DNA of 48,460 nucleotides. Origin: Planctomycetaceae bacterium (GTDB lineage: Bacteria > Planctomycetota > Planctomycetia > Planctomycetales > Planctomycetaceae). The stretch's first letter is position 1, and each line of letters opens with the position of its first letter. Location: assembly GCA_013813775.1 (NCBI GenBank), contig JACCRE010000011.1:1-48460 (forward strand). The letters run 5' to 3'. The notes under the pieces are model-generated. The model saw nothing but the letters and a program-made list of their open reading frames with translations, was not told the DNA's origin and ran no database searches. Positions 1 to 8,819 of this stretch are shown here, one piece after another. A program made the position numbers and the translations under genes.

Positions 1-884
1 GTCGCGTTCATCGAGGTTCTCGCTATCCGATCCGGACTTCATCTCCGTCCTACGTGAGACGCACTCGGCAATGGGGCACGACGAGCCGTAGCACTTCGCG
101 CCTCTACCGTTCGACCGCGACGTCGAAGGCGACGACCATCCAGATGACGCGGAGCCGCCTTTATTAAGAGGCCGCATTTCTCGTCGCCTTCAGTCCACGC
201 CATGGGTGCCGCACGCCGCGGCCACGGCCTGATCACACCCCTAAAAAATCGCCGTTTTTGCGCCACTATAAGGTGACCGAACTCCTAGCCCTCCCGCGGC
301 ACGCGCATGTCGTCGTCACCCATCCGTGCCGGCGGCGTGATGCCCCGTGAGAGGTCGTCGCCGTCGCACAGCGTTCGATTCACCGGCGGCCCCCGCCCAG
401 TCACTATCACGGTGCGAGACGATTCAGTAGTGACGGCCGAACCGGCTTCATCAGACGCGCGTTTTACGGGCCGAGGTACGCCTTCTGCGTGCGCATCGCA
501 GTGTCTTTCTTGAAGTTCGCTCTCCGACTAAGAACAGCCTCACTTCAATTCTCGCTTCAACCATTAGGCGGCAAAAGGTGCGACGTGAGCCTGGTGCCAG
601 CGTACCAGCTGCCTCTAACAGATCTCCGACAGCTTGCGTGTCGCTGCGACTCGCGCGATTTTCGCCCCGGATCGACGGCGGATCCTATTGCAGAAATTCG
701 CCAGGGCGACGTCACGGCGCACGAGCTCATCGCCGCTTCGACGAGGATCCACCGCAGCCACGGCGAACCCTCAACGAACTGTCAAATGTCGTGGTTTACG
801 TGAGCCTCCGTCAGAACCCTTGAGTAAGTGAACAGAATCGTGTAGCCAGCTGTAGTTAATCCCACGAAACAGCCGTTGATTCCG
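1..884. other. Gene-poor stretch, nothing recognised
   Basis: I find no open frame here that reads like a protein. The frames present are short, rich in Arg/Ser/Pro and overlap each other on both strands, as expected for non-coding high-GC DNA. I see no tRNA, no clear hairpin terminator and no transposase remnant. It may be decayed coding DNA, because a truncated sulfatase start follows directly, but nothing in the bases proves this. Confidence 0.4.
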
Positions 885-1094
885 CTAGATTCGCGCCGTT
901 GGCTCATTGCGGTAAGCCAGCGAAATTCCGGCGAAAATAAGCACAACTGACGCTTTCTCCGTGCGCCAGCGCAGGAGATCATCCATGTCATCCGCGTAGA
1001 TGATGACGATGTTCGGCTGCCGCTCCGTCTCCGCGGCGAAGGCCCGCAATGTGAGGAGTGAAACGCAGGCGGCGGCTTGCAGCGACAATCGCAT
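885..1094 (-). pseudogene. Truncated sulfatase N-terminus
   Basis: Reading the minus strand from an ATG at 1094 gives a signal-peptide-like start (MRLSLQAAACVSLLTL, then RAFAAE) followed by RQPNIVIIYADDM. This is the classic beginning of type I sulfatases, whose first metal-binding aspartates lie in the 'ADD' of that strand. After ADDM the normal continuation (usually GYGD) is lost and the frame stops after about 30 unrelated residues. The Cys/Ser-x-Pro-x-Arg active-site motif and the rest of the roughly 450-residue enzyme are absent. An upstream ATG at 1148 would add 18 residues before the signal peptide. I read it as the stump of a secreted sulfatase gene, a family present in many copies in planctomycetes. 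Confidence 0.55.
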
Positions 1095-1420
1095 GACGTC
1101 TCGCAGGGCCGATCGATTCTCAATCGCTGCGGCGGAAAGTGACGGCATGCGATCGGTTCCTCGGCGTAAACGGGGTCAACGACGGCAGCGGCGATAAGTC
1201 CGACCGCAGTGCCGCCGATTCTGCCCCGCGTGAAGTCTCTGGTCAAACAGAGCCGAAAACGAGCGTCGCATGTCGGAACCCGCACAACATCGATCCCGAT
1301 GCATCCGTCGCTGCCGCGCCCCTTGCCGCAAGAGGTATTGGATCGACACAATGAAAGCCCTTGGCGGGACCGAACGTCTCGTCTTCACACTCCTGTCGTT
1401 CTCAGGAACCGGAGCCGCCT
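1095..1420. other. Gap with no recognised gene
   Basis: This gap lies between the start of the truncated sulfatase (minus) and the GTG start of the lipoprotein (plus), so it should hold the divergent promoters. I could not pick out a convincing -35/-10 pair. Open frames in it are shadows with no family resemblance. Confidence 0.35.
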
Positions 1421-2041
1421 GTGTCCGCCCGTCTTGCTGTAGCCGTCGCGTCGTTGCTTCCGTTAGCCGCATTCGTCGGATGCGATGTGGAGATGGGCCG
1501 CACCGGCGGCCCCGTGATGAACGATTCGCAACAGGCGGCTGACCTCGCTGGCGATCTTGGTTCGTCGTCATCCAATCCGACACCGGCGCCTCAGCCATTG
1601 CCGAATGACACCACCGCGCCAGCTCAACCCGCCCCGGCGGAGCCGGTCGGGCAGCAGTCGGGCAGCCACGTCGGTGAGCGATCCAAAGAGATCTTCAACG
1701 CCAAGGAGATCGTGAAGGATCCGAACTGGACTGTCGTGGCGTCCGATCCCTCACAGGTCAAGGCGTTCTCCGCCGCCGGCACCGCGTATAACCGGGCTGC
1801 GGCTCTGTCGGGCACCGTCGGCCTCGAACAGTGGGTTCAGCATCACCAGGCTCTCGAAGGTCGTTTTCCGACCTACCAGGAGCTTCAGGACTACGTCGCG
1901 CAGAACTCATACGACATGCCGGCCCTGCGGCAGTACCAGCATTACGGGTACGACGAGACCACCGGCAATATGGTGATCCTCGAAAACCGCGAGGAGAAGG
2001 AAGGCCGCCGCCGCGAACTTCATCTCGACCCGAACGAGTGA
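1421..2041 (+). CDS. Putative lipoprotein, 206 aa
   Basis: I do not recognise a named family. The protein starts with a typical lipoprotein signal: a hydrophobic run (ARLAVAVASLLPLAAF) ending in a lipobox-like VGC, so the mature protein should begin at that Cys and be membrane-anchored. A long Pro/Ala/Ser/Gln-rich linker (mature residues about 25-75) follows. The C-terminal 100 residues form a compact charged domain with WVQHHQALEGRFPTYQELQDY, then an acidic/basic tail EEKEGRRRELHLDPNE. I chose the GTG at 1421 because GGAG lies six bases upstream and the signal peptide starts there; an ATG at 1361 would add 20 residues unlike a signal sequence. A perfect hairpin follows the stop at 2094-2124. 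Confidence 0.7.
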   Translation: MSARLAVAVASLLPLAAFVGCDVEMGRTGGPVMNDSQQAADLAGDLGSSSSNPTPAPQPLPNDTTAPAQPAPAEPVGQQSGSHVGERSKEIFNAKEIVKDPNWTVVASDPSQVKAFSAAGTAYNRAAALSGTVGLEQWVQHHQALEGRFPTYQELQDYVAQNSYDMPALRQYQHYGYDETTGNMVILENREEKEGRRRELHLDPNE

Positions 2042-2093
2042 GCGGGTTTCTGCCGGACGCGGAGTCGCAAGCACCGCTTTCGCAAAAATGCGG

Positions 2094-2124
2094 CATGGCA
2101 ATCGCATGACAGGCGATTGCCATG
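2094..2124 (+). terminator. Perfect 12-bp hairpin after the lipoprotein gene
   Basis: CATGGCAATCGC (2094-2105) pairs perfectly with GCGATTGCCATG (2113-2124) around a 7-base loop, 53 bases after the lipoprotein stop. No T-run follows, so it may terminate transcription poorly or act as an mRNA 3'-end stabiliser. Confidence 0.45.
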
Positions 2125-2232
2125 CTCGGAGAGCGCGGCTTCACGACGGAGGGAGTCGCCGGTGTCGCTTTTCGTCAACGTCTGGACGGACCGCCGTCGC
2201 CTTTATCCGACACGTCAGCCGGAACCGGACCC

Positions 2233-2559
2233 GTGCCGCGATCTCGAGCCCATCCTGACTTTATCTCACGCTTCGGTACGTGGCTGATCGTAGCGGTCGT
2301 TTTTTGCGCGACCTCCGATCGCAGCGATGCATCCGACTGGATGTTCCGAAGGTCCTACTACAGCCACCCAATCCCGCCGGAACTGGCGTACAAGTACCCG
2401 GCGCCGGTGAGCCTGTCGGCATATCGTCCCGCAGTCGTCGGCCCATATCCAGGGTTCTCGGTGCAGTCGATCCAACGCTTCAACAACGTCGTGATCCCCA
2501 GCGGCGCGAGCCTCGACTACACGCTGTTGCGAAGCGAAACCGTGCGGCAGATGCCATAA
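2233..2559 (+). CDS. Small secreted protein, 108 aa
   Basis: No family recognised. From a GTG at 2233 the protein has a basic n-region, a hydrophobic core (FGTWLIVAVVFCA) and a likely cleavage after SDAS, giving a short mature chain of about 75 residues rich in Tyr and Pro (WMFRRSYYSHP; YKYPAPVSLSAYRPAVVGPYPGF). Small exported Tyr/Pro-rich proteins of this type are common and uncharacterised in planctomycetes. An ATG at 2122 would extend it by 37 residues, but it falls inside the right arm of the preceding hairpin and the added part does not look like protein. GGAAC/GGAC lies just upstream of the GTG. Confidence 0.55.
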   Translation: MPRSRAHPDFISRFGTWLIVAVVFCATSDRSDASDWMFRRSYYSHPIPPELAYKYPAPVSLSAYRPAVVGPYPGFSVQSIQRFNNVVIPSGASLDYTLLRSETVRQMP

Positions 2560-2627
2560 GGGAGAATGGAAGTATTGAGAATGTAGAAGTCAGAGGAGCC
2601 CTCCGCGACGGAAGGATGAGCTTGCTC

Positions 2628-3185
2628 TCACTTTGCCGACAGGATTCCGACCTTTTCGCCGGTGATCGGGTCGAGCCGTTCGAGACCGAAGATCTTCCAT
2701 TCGCCGGCCTCTTTTCGCCAGGACACGCGCCAGCGCGTCGGCGTGTGGTGTTCGCCTCCGCGTAGCGCGCCACCGCGGCCAACAAACGTTCCGTTGGCAC
2801 GCAGGTGACTTACGGCAACCGTGTCTTCGGCCGTTACCTTGACTGAGACGTCGGTCACGCGAACGTCCGGCTCGACGCGCACGAGCGTCATTCCCGTTGC
2901 AACTCCCGCGCGTTCGAGAACGGCGGACTGAGAAAAGAAATCGAGCGTCGCCTCGACATCGTCACGCACGACGGCGTTACGCAGCGCGTCGATCTGCAAC
3001 TCGACCTCTTCGGCTGGCGTCACGATAGCCTGCTCGACGACGAAGACGAGCGGAATCGCGACGAGGCATGCCACCGCAATCGCGATCAACGCCGTCTTCC
3101 GGTTGCGGCTCCAGAGAATGCCGAAGACCACGGCTGCGATAAGCAGCACGATCGCGGGAGGCCAGGGGATCTCCGTGAGCCACAT
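2628..3185 (-). CDS. Membrane-anchored protein with NTF2/SnoaL-like domain
   Basis: The 185-residue product has two hydrophobic segments near its N-terminus (about residues 8-24 and 30-52), separated by the basic stretch SRNRKT, so it is probably a hairpin membrane anchor. The rest reads like a small cone-shaped NTF2/SnoaL-type fold: a helix with EVELQIDALRNAVVRDDVEATLDFFSQ, then strands ending in the typical TRWRVSWRKEAGEWKIFGLERLD. Such domains bind small ligands or act as protein-interaction modules; no catalytic residues can be assigned. It is 80 bases downstream of the HTTM gene on the same strand, so the two may be co-transcribed. Confidence 0.65.
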   Translation of the reverse strand: MWLTEIPWPPAIVLLIAAVVFGILWSRNRKTALIAIAVACLVAIPLVFVVEQAIVTPAEEVELQIDALRNAVVRDDVEATLDFFSQSAVLERAGVATGMTLVRVEPDVRVTDVSVKVTAEDTVAVSHLRANGTFVGRGGALRGGEHHTPTRWRVSWRKEAGEWKIFGLERLDPITGEKVGILSAK

Positions 3186-3265
3186 GAGAGTTCGGCACTG
3201 CCAAGGCGTGAAACGCGGGGCGAATCCGAATCGCCACCCCGCGTTTCATTGGACCGCATGCGACG

Positions 3266-4804
3266 TCAATCCGCCAGCACGCCGGCCACCGTCTGGGCAC
3301 CTGTCACGGCGGGTGACGCACCGCCGTGTTCACCATCGACGACGAACTTTCGTCGCGCGACGTTCGTGCCGGAGACCTTGAGCACGACTTCGTACTCGCC
3401 TGGTTCAACGGCGTCGCAAAGCGAGTAGTTGAAGTTCAGCCGGTTCATCTCGCGGACGAGAATGAGTCCCTGGCGTTCGATGATCCGTCCGTCGCCGCCG
3501 TGCAGATTGCATTCGATGTACATGTCGCCGTGCGGAGGCGCGGCGATGCACTGCGCGATGAGCGTCTCGCCTTTCTGGAAGACCCGCTTGCGCCCGATCA
3601 ACGCGTCGCCGAACAGATGGTCGCCGAGTTCGAAAGCGAAGATCTTGTCGGAAGCCCGCAACGGCTCGGCACCGGCGAGCAGTCGCTGCGCCGTTTCCGA
3701 ATCGATCTTGCGCAGAGGCAGCGGCCCGCCGGCCCCACGCTCGCCATAGGGATCCTGCACGCGCTCGGCGGCGGCACCGCCCAGCGAGACGACCCACAGC
3801 AGCGCAACGAAGGCGATCGGTCCAAGCCTTCGTGCCGGAATCCATTGCGTCGCCTGCTCGGCGAACGCCCGCAACGGAACGCCGAGCCGGATCGCCCAGC
3901 GATGCACGAAACGATCGAAAATGCCGGCGTCGCGTTCGTTCGCGAAGCAGAAGTACGACGAAATCACGACGCAGGGGAAGATATCGAGGCCCAGCATGAT
4001 CCACGTCGCGATGTGGAAGCCGACGCCCAACGGGAGCATCACGAGGCGTCCCCAGCCCTTCCAGCACAAGAACGAGAACAGGATCTCCCACAGGATCGCG
4101 GCGTACGCGCCGACGGTGAGCAGCGCCGGGAAATAGGCGAGCGGCTCGCCCCACGGATGGCGTCCGTTCACATGCGTGAGTATCCACCACATCATCTGAT
4201 CGCCGTTGAAGTACGCCGGCGTGTGGATCTTGGTCATCGCGGCGCCGAGATACGTGGCGCAGAAGAGAAGTTGCATCAGCCGGCGGGGCCAGACGGCGCT
4301 CCTGGCCGGTTCGCCGCCCTTCCGCAGCGCATCGAGCGACCAGACGGCTCCGCAATGCGAGAGAGTCAGCAACAGCAAGACGTGCGAGGCGATCACCGTG
4401 TACTTGGTGAGCGTGCCGATCGAGTCGAGCGTCGTGAAATAGAAGTAGAGCAGGGTCGAGATCGCGAGCGAAACCCGCGTCATCCAACCGAGCGACGCGG
4501 TGATCAACGCCGCCAGCAACAGCGTGAACAGCGCGACGGCGACGGCCCCCGGCAGTTCCGGCAGCGGGCTTTTCAGTCCGTAGGTGATCCAGATGGGAGT
4601 GGTGGCCCCGTCGGCGGAATAAATCTCCCGCACGAACGACCACCGCCGCAGCAGGTCGACGAACAACACGAGCGGCAACAGGATGCGTACTACGGCGAGG
4701 CCGTAGTGCACTTCCTGCGCGAAGAAGAACTCGCGAACCTTACCGAAAAGGTCCGTCGCCGATCGCCGACCAGCCGTTCGTGATCGCATAAGTGGCTCCG
4801 CCAA
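3266..4804 (-). CDS. HTTM-domain integral membrane protein
   Basis: The 512-residue protein matches the HTTM (horizontally transferred transmembrane) family, related to the membrane half of vitamin K-dependent gamma-carboxylase. Visible features are an N-terminal helix VREFFFAQEVHYGLAVVRI, several hydrophobic segments up to about residue 300, and the family-like stretches ALITASLGWMTRVSLAIS, LLLLTLSHCGAVWSLDAL, the segment after FNGDQMMWWI, and GVGFHIATWIMLGLDIFP. A periplasmic C-terminal domain of about 150 residues follows. Whether bacterial HTTM proteins carboxylate anything is not known. The gene lies between two other minus-strand membrane-protein genes (2628-3185 and 4982-5707), suggesting a small membrane-protein set. 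Confidence 0.8.
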   Translation of the reverse strand: MAEPLMRSRTAGRRSATDLFGKVREFFFAQEVHYGLAVVRILLPLVLFVDLLRRWSFVREIYSADGATTPIWITYGLKSPLPELPGAVAVALFTLLLAALITASLGWMTRVSLAISTLLYFYFTTLDSIGTLTKYTVIASHVLLLLTLSHCGAVWSLDALRKGGEPARSAVWPRRLMQLLFCATYLGAAMTKIHTPAYFNGDQMMWWILTHVNGRHPWGEPLAYFPALLTVGAYAAILWEILFSFLCWKGWGRLVMLPLGVGFHIATWIMLGLDIFPCVVISSYFCFANERDAGIFDRFVHRWAIRLGVPLRAFAEQATQWIPARRLGPIAFVALLWVVSLGGAAAERVQDPYGERGAGGPLPLRKIDSETAQRLLAGAEPLRASDKIFAFELGDHLFGDALIGRKRVFQKGETLIAQCIAAPPHGDMYIECNLHGGDGRIIERQGLILVREMNRLNFNYSLCDAVEPGEYEVVLKVSGTNVARRKFVVDGEHGGASPAVTGAQTVAGVLAD

Positions 4805-4888
4805 TCGAATGACCGGCGTCGTGCCGGTGATGTGTCTCTGTGTCGAGGGGTCGTCGCTAGTCTTGTAGGTCAGAAGCCGACCTTTAGG

Positions 4889-4953
4889 TGCCGGTGGCTA
4901 TGCCAGTTCTGATGGAGGTGTTATTCAAAGAGGCACTGGCCAAGCCAGTGGCA
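4889..4953. repeat. Imperfect inverted repeat (19-bp arms)
   Basis: The left arm TGCCGGTGGCTATGCCAGT (4889-4907) and the right arm ACTGGCCAAGCCAGTGGCA (4935-4953) are reverse complements apart from a few mismatches. It sits in the 177-base gap between two minus-strand genes. The form suggests a dispersed intergenic hairpin repeat. Confidence 0.55.
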
Positions 4954-4981
4954 CCAGATCCTCGTTTTCTAACCGACCGAG

Positions 4982-5707
4982 CTAATTCCCGAGCGGTGAT
5001 CCGAAGCGGGGTGAGGCCGTGGCGGTGTCGCCGAGCGATGCGCTCATACCGAACGGATCGCGGCGGACGTCGACGGCATAGAACGGCTGCGAGCGATGCA
5101 CTTCGCTCGCCAGCCGCGGATTCGACAGGATGCCAAGGCTGTTCTGCTGCGTGTAAAAATTGCTGTACGTGTGCAGCAGCACGCCGTCGGCTGTGATGAC
5201 GTGCCGCAATGTGTAGTAACGTTTCGGATCTTTGGGTTCGTCCCAGCGGGCCGCCCACTGGTCGTCGGGCATGTTGAACTTCTTCGGCCAGTTCTCTTCG
5301 ACGACGAGCAGACGCGTGATGTCCTCATGGCTCGAATGCCGCAGCACGTTCATGGCGATGCGGCCCGCGTGGACGGCGTCGGGATCGTAATCGTGGCGTC
5401 CCAGATCGCCGTGCGGCCTTAACTCGCCCCACGGCCCGGGTACGACTTCATAAAACTGGCCGCTCACGCCTTCTGCGAGAACGTGGTACCGGCACTCGTG
5501 CGCCGCCCAGCCGCAGAACATGTCCCACACGACGTAATACATCATGGGGTGCACGCCCGAGTTCCAGTTGAACGTATGGCAGAACAGCCCCATGCCGAGA
5601 GTGGCGAGATAGGCGGCGATGAACGAGCCGGCCAGCCAGACTCTGCACCTTCGCCAGGCGTTTTGGGCGGTTGCGACCATGCGAGTGGGCATCTTGACAG
5701 CCTTCAT
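4982..5707 (-). CDS. Single-pass membrane protein of unknown function
   Basis: The 241-residue product starts with a basic segment and one hydrophobic helix (VWLAGSFIAAYLATLGMGLFC, about residues 24-44), leaving a large soluble domain outside the membrane. That domain holds an aromatic and His/Cys-rich stretch (CHTFNWNSGVHPMMYYVVWD, then MFCGWAAHECRYHVLAEG) and a later FYTQQNSLGILSNPRLASEVH. I do not recognise the family. It precedes the HTTM gene on the same strand, with only an inverted repeat between them, so a shared role with the HTTM protein is plausible. It is divergent from the fhc operon and shares the 5708-5903 gap with it. Confidence 0.6.
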   Translation of the reverse strand: MKAVKMPTRMVATAQNAWRRCRVWLAGSFIAAYLATLGMGLFCHTFNWNSGVHPMMYYVVWDMFCGWAAHECRYHVLAEGVSGQFYEVVPGPWGELRPHGDLGRHDYDPDAVHAGRIAMNVLRHSSHEDITRLLVVEENWPKKFNMPDDQWAARWDEPKDPKRYYTLRHVITADGVLLHTYSNFYTQQNSLGILSNPRLASEVHRSQPFYAVDVRRDPFGMSASLGDTATASPRFGSPLGN

Positions 5708-5903
5708 GCAGCCGTTGGCGTCTGGTCCTTGACGCGCGAAGTGTTCCCGAATGCCGAAATTCCGTCAAGATGAATGACGGCGTCGACGCCGTCCTGCGAC
5801 GAGGCGACGCGCTCTCCCGGCGATGCTTCGGATGTCGTTCCGCTCGGTCGCCCGGCCCTGTAACATCTCAACCGACTCCCCACGATCTCGCCTGACGCGC
5901 CGG

Positions 5904-7163
5904 ATGCCAGTCTCGACCGACCGACCCGTGATTTGCCTTGGCTGCGGCTGCGCGTGCGACGATCTTTCCGTCAGCGTGGCCGCCGGGCGGATAACCGGAA
6001 TCGAGAACGCCTGTCCCCTCGGACTGAAATGGTTTCGCGACGGCAATTTCCCAGCGGCGATCCAATGCGACGGCGTGGACGTGAGCTTTGACCGCGCAAT
6101 CACCACTGCCGCTGAGATTCTCTTCGCGAATCCGCGCCGCACACTGATTTATGTGTCCGACGATGTGAGTTGCGCGGCACACGGGGAGGCGACCGCTCTC
6201 GCCGATCGCATCGGTGCGACGATCGATGGACCAACGTCCGACACCGTCGCCGACGGTCTGCTCGCGGCCCAGCGACGGGGACGAGCCTCGGCGACGCTCG
6301 GCGAACTCCGACACCGGGCCGACGTGGTGATCTTCTGGGGCGTTGATCCCAGCGCGCGTTATCCGCGTTTCATGGAGCGGTTCGTCACTCCGCAGCCGGT
6401 GTTCGCAACCGCCCGCACGCTAATCGCGGTGGACGTCGATGCTGCTCACGGACCGCGCGTGTGCGGCGAGCGAATCACGCTGTCCTCGCGCCACGAAGTC
6501 GATGCACTGTCGGTGTTGCGCGCTGGGCTGCGAGAGCGGGGCACCGCGCCGACGGAAGGAGTGCTTGCTGCCTTTGTGGAACTTGCCCGCCGCTTGAGGT
6601 CCGATGCGAAGTATGTCGCCATCATCTTCGACGCCGAGCCTGATGACGGCCGGCGAGATCCCGATCTCCCGGAAGCGTTGATCGCTTTCACGCAAGCTCT
6701 GAACGCTTCGACCCGCGCGGCGTTGTTCGCACTGCGTGCCGGGGGCAATCGCAACGGCTTCGAGTCCTTGCTGACCTGGCAGACCGGCTTTCCATTCGCA
6801 GCCGACTTCGCGGGCGGTCATCCGCGGTACGTTACCGATGAATCCGTCGCCGAACGGCTTTCCCGAGGCCGGTACGACGCCGTGCTGGTCGTGGGTTCGA
6901 CGGTGAACGTCGCTGTGAACATCGCAGCTGAACTGAAGCGCGTGCCTACGGTCATCGTCGGTCCCGGTGCCAGCGAGGCAACGCTCGCACCGGGCGTCGT
7001 GATCGACACGGGCGCGGTCGGCATCCATGAAGGCGGAATGGTGTTGAGGATGGACGACGTCCCGTTCGAGGCGGTTCCCCTGTTGTCGCATCCCACAACT
7101 GCCGCCGACGTGTTGCGGAGCCTTTCCGAACGCTGTGCCGCTCGGGGGAGCCTCCGTTCATGA
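5904..7163 (+). CDS. fhcB: Formyltransferase/hydrolase complex subunit B
   Basis: This is the bacterial relative of formylmethanofuran dehydrogenase subunit B. The N-terminus PVICLGCGCACDDLSV, then ENACPLGLKWF, and the later block ATLGELRHRADVVIFWGVDP followed by RYPRFMERF are characteristic. In archaea FwdB carries a tungsto/molybdopterin. In the bacterial Fhc complex the subunit is structural and the complex only hydrolyses the formyl group. Where the archaeal proteins carry the metal-ligand Cys/Sec before a Gly-Pro, this protein has IDGPTSDT, fitting loss of the metal; that alignment is mine. The ATG at 5904 gives a natural N-terminus; an ATG at 5823 would add 27 unlikely residues. The stop overlaps the fhcA start as ATGA. 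The symbol is inferred from the complete fhcBADC set. Confidence 0.88.
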   Translation: MPVSTDRPVICLGCGCACDDLSVSVAAGRITGIENACPLGLKWFRDGNFPAAIQCDGVDVSFDRAITTAAEILFANPRRTLIYVSDDVSCAAHGEATALADRIGATIDGPTSDTVADGLLAAQRRGRASATLGELRHRADVVIFWGVDPSARYPRFMERFVTPQPVFATARTLIAVDVDAAHGPRVCGERITLSSRHEVDALSVLRAGLRERGTAPTEGVLAAFVELARRLRSDAKYVAIIFDAEPDDGRRDPDLPEALIAFTQALNASTRAALFALRAGGNRNGFESLLTWQTGFPFAADFAGGHPRYVTDESVAERLSRGRYDAVLVVGSTVNVAVNIAAELKRVPTVIVGPGASEATLAPGVVIDTGAVGIHEGGMVLRMDDVPFEAVPLLSHPTTAADVLRSLSERCAARGSLRS

Positions 7164-8800
7164 GCAGCGAACGCCTGCGCCTGTGCGGCGGCATCGTCCA
7201 TGACCCCGCGAACGGCATTGACGGCGAAGTACGCGACATCTGCGTCGAAGACGGCGTGATTGTCGCCGATGTGCCGCGCGACGCACCGCGGCTCGACGTC
7301 TCGGGCATGATCGTGATGCCGGGAGGCGTCGACATTCATTGCCACGTCGCCAGCGCGGGCGTGAACCATGCCCGGCGGCTCATGCCCGACGAACGCCGTC
7401 ACGATCCGGCACCCGCCCCGCAATTCACAGATGGAACAGGTCGATCGGGAACGGGCGGCATCGTGCCCAGCACCTTCACGACCGGCTATCGCTATGCGAC
7501 GCTCGGTTATACGACTGCCTTCGACGCGGCCGTCGCACCGCTGACGGCGAAGGTCTGCCATGCCTCGCTCGACGATACGCCGATCGTCGACGCCGGCTTT
7601 TTCGCCCTCATGGGCAACGATGAATTTCTACTGCGACAAATCGAGGCCGGCGAGACGGGGCTGGCCCGGGATTACATGGCTTGGCTGCTGGGCGCGGTCG
7701 GTGCTTACGCCGTCAAAATCGTGAACCCCGGCGGCATTGATGCCTGGAAGGCCGGGCATCGAAATCTGAATACGCTCGACGAATCGATGCGGGGCGATCG
7801 CGTCACCCCGCGGGCGATTCTCGATGTCCTGACGACCGTCGCGAACGAACTGGGACTGCCGCATCCGGTTCACATTCATTGCAACAACCTGGGCGTGCCC
7901 GGAAACGTCGCCACGACGCTAGACAGCATGCGCGTCGTCGCCGGTCGCCGGGCGCACTTCACGCACCTGCAGTTCCACAGCTACGGGGGAGAACGGGGGA
8001 AGTCGTGGACGAGCGCGGCGGCTGAGATCTCCGATTACGTCAACGCACATCCCGAGATCACCGCGGATGTTGGGCAAGTCATGTTCGGGCCCGCGCTCAC
8101 GCTATCGGCCGACAGCCCTCTCGAGTACCTGTTGCACGAAACGACCGGTGGCAAGTGGGTGAACCTCGATATCGAGTTGGAAACCGGCTGCGGCATCGTT
8201 CCATACAATTATGAAGAGAAGGCCGCCGCCGCGGCGTTGCAATGGGTCGTCGGCCTCGAGTTATTCCTGCTCTCGAACGACCCGTGGCGAGTGGTGCTCT
8301 CGACCGACCACCCGAACGGCGGCTCTTTTCTCGCCTACCCGCAGCTCATCGAACTGCTGATGAGCCGCGACGCGCGTCGCGAATGCTTCGAACGACTCAA
8401 TCCCCGCTTCCTTGCCGGCAGCGCCCTCGCCGACGGCCTCGCCCGCGAATATACGCTCAACGAGATCGCGATCGTCACGCGCGCCGGCCCGGCCCGCATC
8501 CTCGGCCTCAAGCGGAAAGGGCATCTCGGCGTCGGTGCCGATGCCGATGTGACCGTCTACCAGCGCAGCGACCGCATCGCCGAGATGTTCTCCATGCCGC
8601 GCTACGTGCTCAAAAGCGGCGTCCTAGTCGTCGAGGAAGGCCAACTCCGACGGGCGCCTCCCGGCCGTCGGCTGCACATCCGACCTGGCTACGACGAGGC
8701 GGTCGTTTCGAACATCCGGAAGCACTTTGAGGATTTCTCGACGATGAGATTCGAAAGTTACCCGGTTCGCAATCTCAAGGACCGTCCGCTAAACCTTTAG
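7160..8800 (+). CDS. fhcA: Formyltransferase/hydrolase complex subunit A
   Basis: This 546-residue amidohydrolase-fold subunit hydrolyses the formyl group from the methylofuran-type carrier to release formate, the last step of tetrahydromethanopterin-linked formaldehyde oxidation. Metal-site motifs of the family are visible: the HxH in PGGVDIHCHVAS (about residue 58), Lys in AVKIVNPGG (about 190), His pairs in HPVHIHCNNLGVPGN (about 235) and the late Asp in LSTDHPNGG (about 380). Length matches FwdA/FhcA proteins. The start codon overlaps the fhcB stop (ATGA), so the two are probably translationally coupled. The next gene, fhcD, starts 20 bases after the stop. Confidence 0.92.
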   Translation: MSSERLRLCGGIVHDPANGIDGEVRDICVEDGVIVADVPRDAPRLDVSGMIVMPGGVDIHCHVASAGVNHARRLMPDERRHDPAPAPQFTDGTGRSGTGGIVPSTFTTGYRYATLGYTTAFDAAVAPLTAKVCHASLDDTPIVDAGFFALMGNDEFLLRQIEAGETGLARDYMAWLLGAVGAYAVKIVNPGGIDAWKAGHRNLNTLDESMRGDRVTPRAILDVLTTVANELGLPHPVHIHCNNLGVPGNVATTLDSMRVVAGRRAHFTHLQFHSYGGERGKSWTSAAAEISDYVNAHPEITADVGQVMFGPALTLSADSPLEYLLHETTGGKWVNLDIELETGCGIVPYNYEEKAAAAALQWVVGLELFLLSNDPWRVVLSTDHPNGGSFLAYPQLIELLMSRDARRECFERLNPRFLAGSALADGLAREYTLNEIAIVTRAGPARILGLKRKGHLGVGADADVTVYQRSDRIAEMFSMPRYVLKSGVLVVEEGQLRRAPPGRRLHIRPGYDEAVVSNIRKHFEDFSTMRFESYPVRNLKDRPLNL

Positions 8801-8819
8801 CGCTGTGACGTGAGCAACC

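Noticed and set aside
3326-4783. 485-codon open frame on the plus strand
   Set aside because: It lies exactly opposite the HTTM gene, is very rich in Arg, Glu and Gln and has no hydrophobic pattern. It is an antisense shadow of a high-GC gene.
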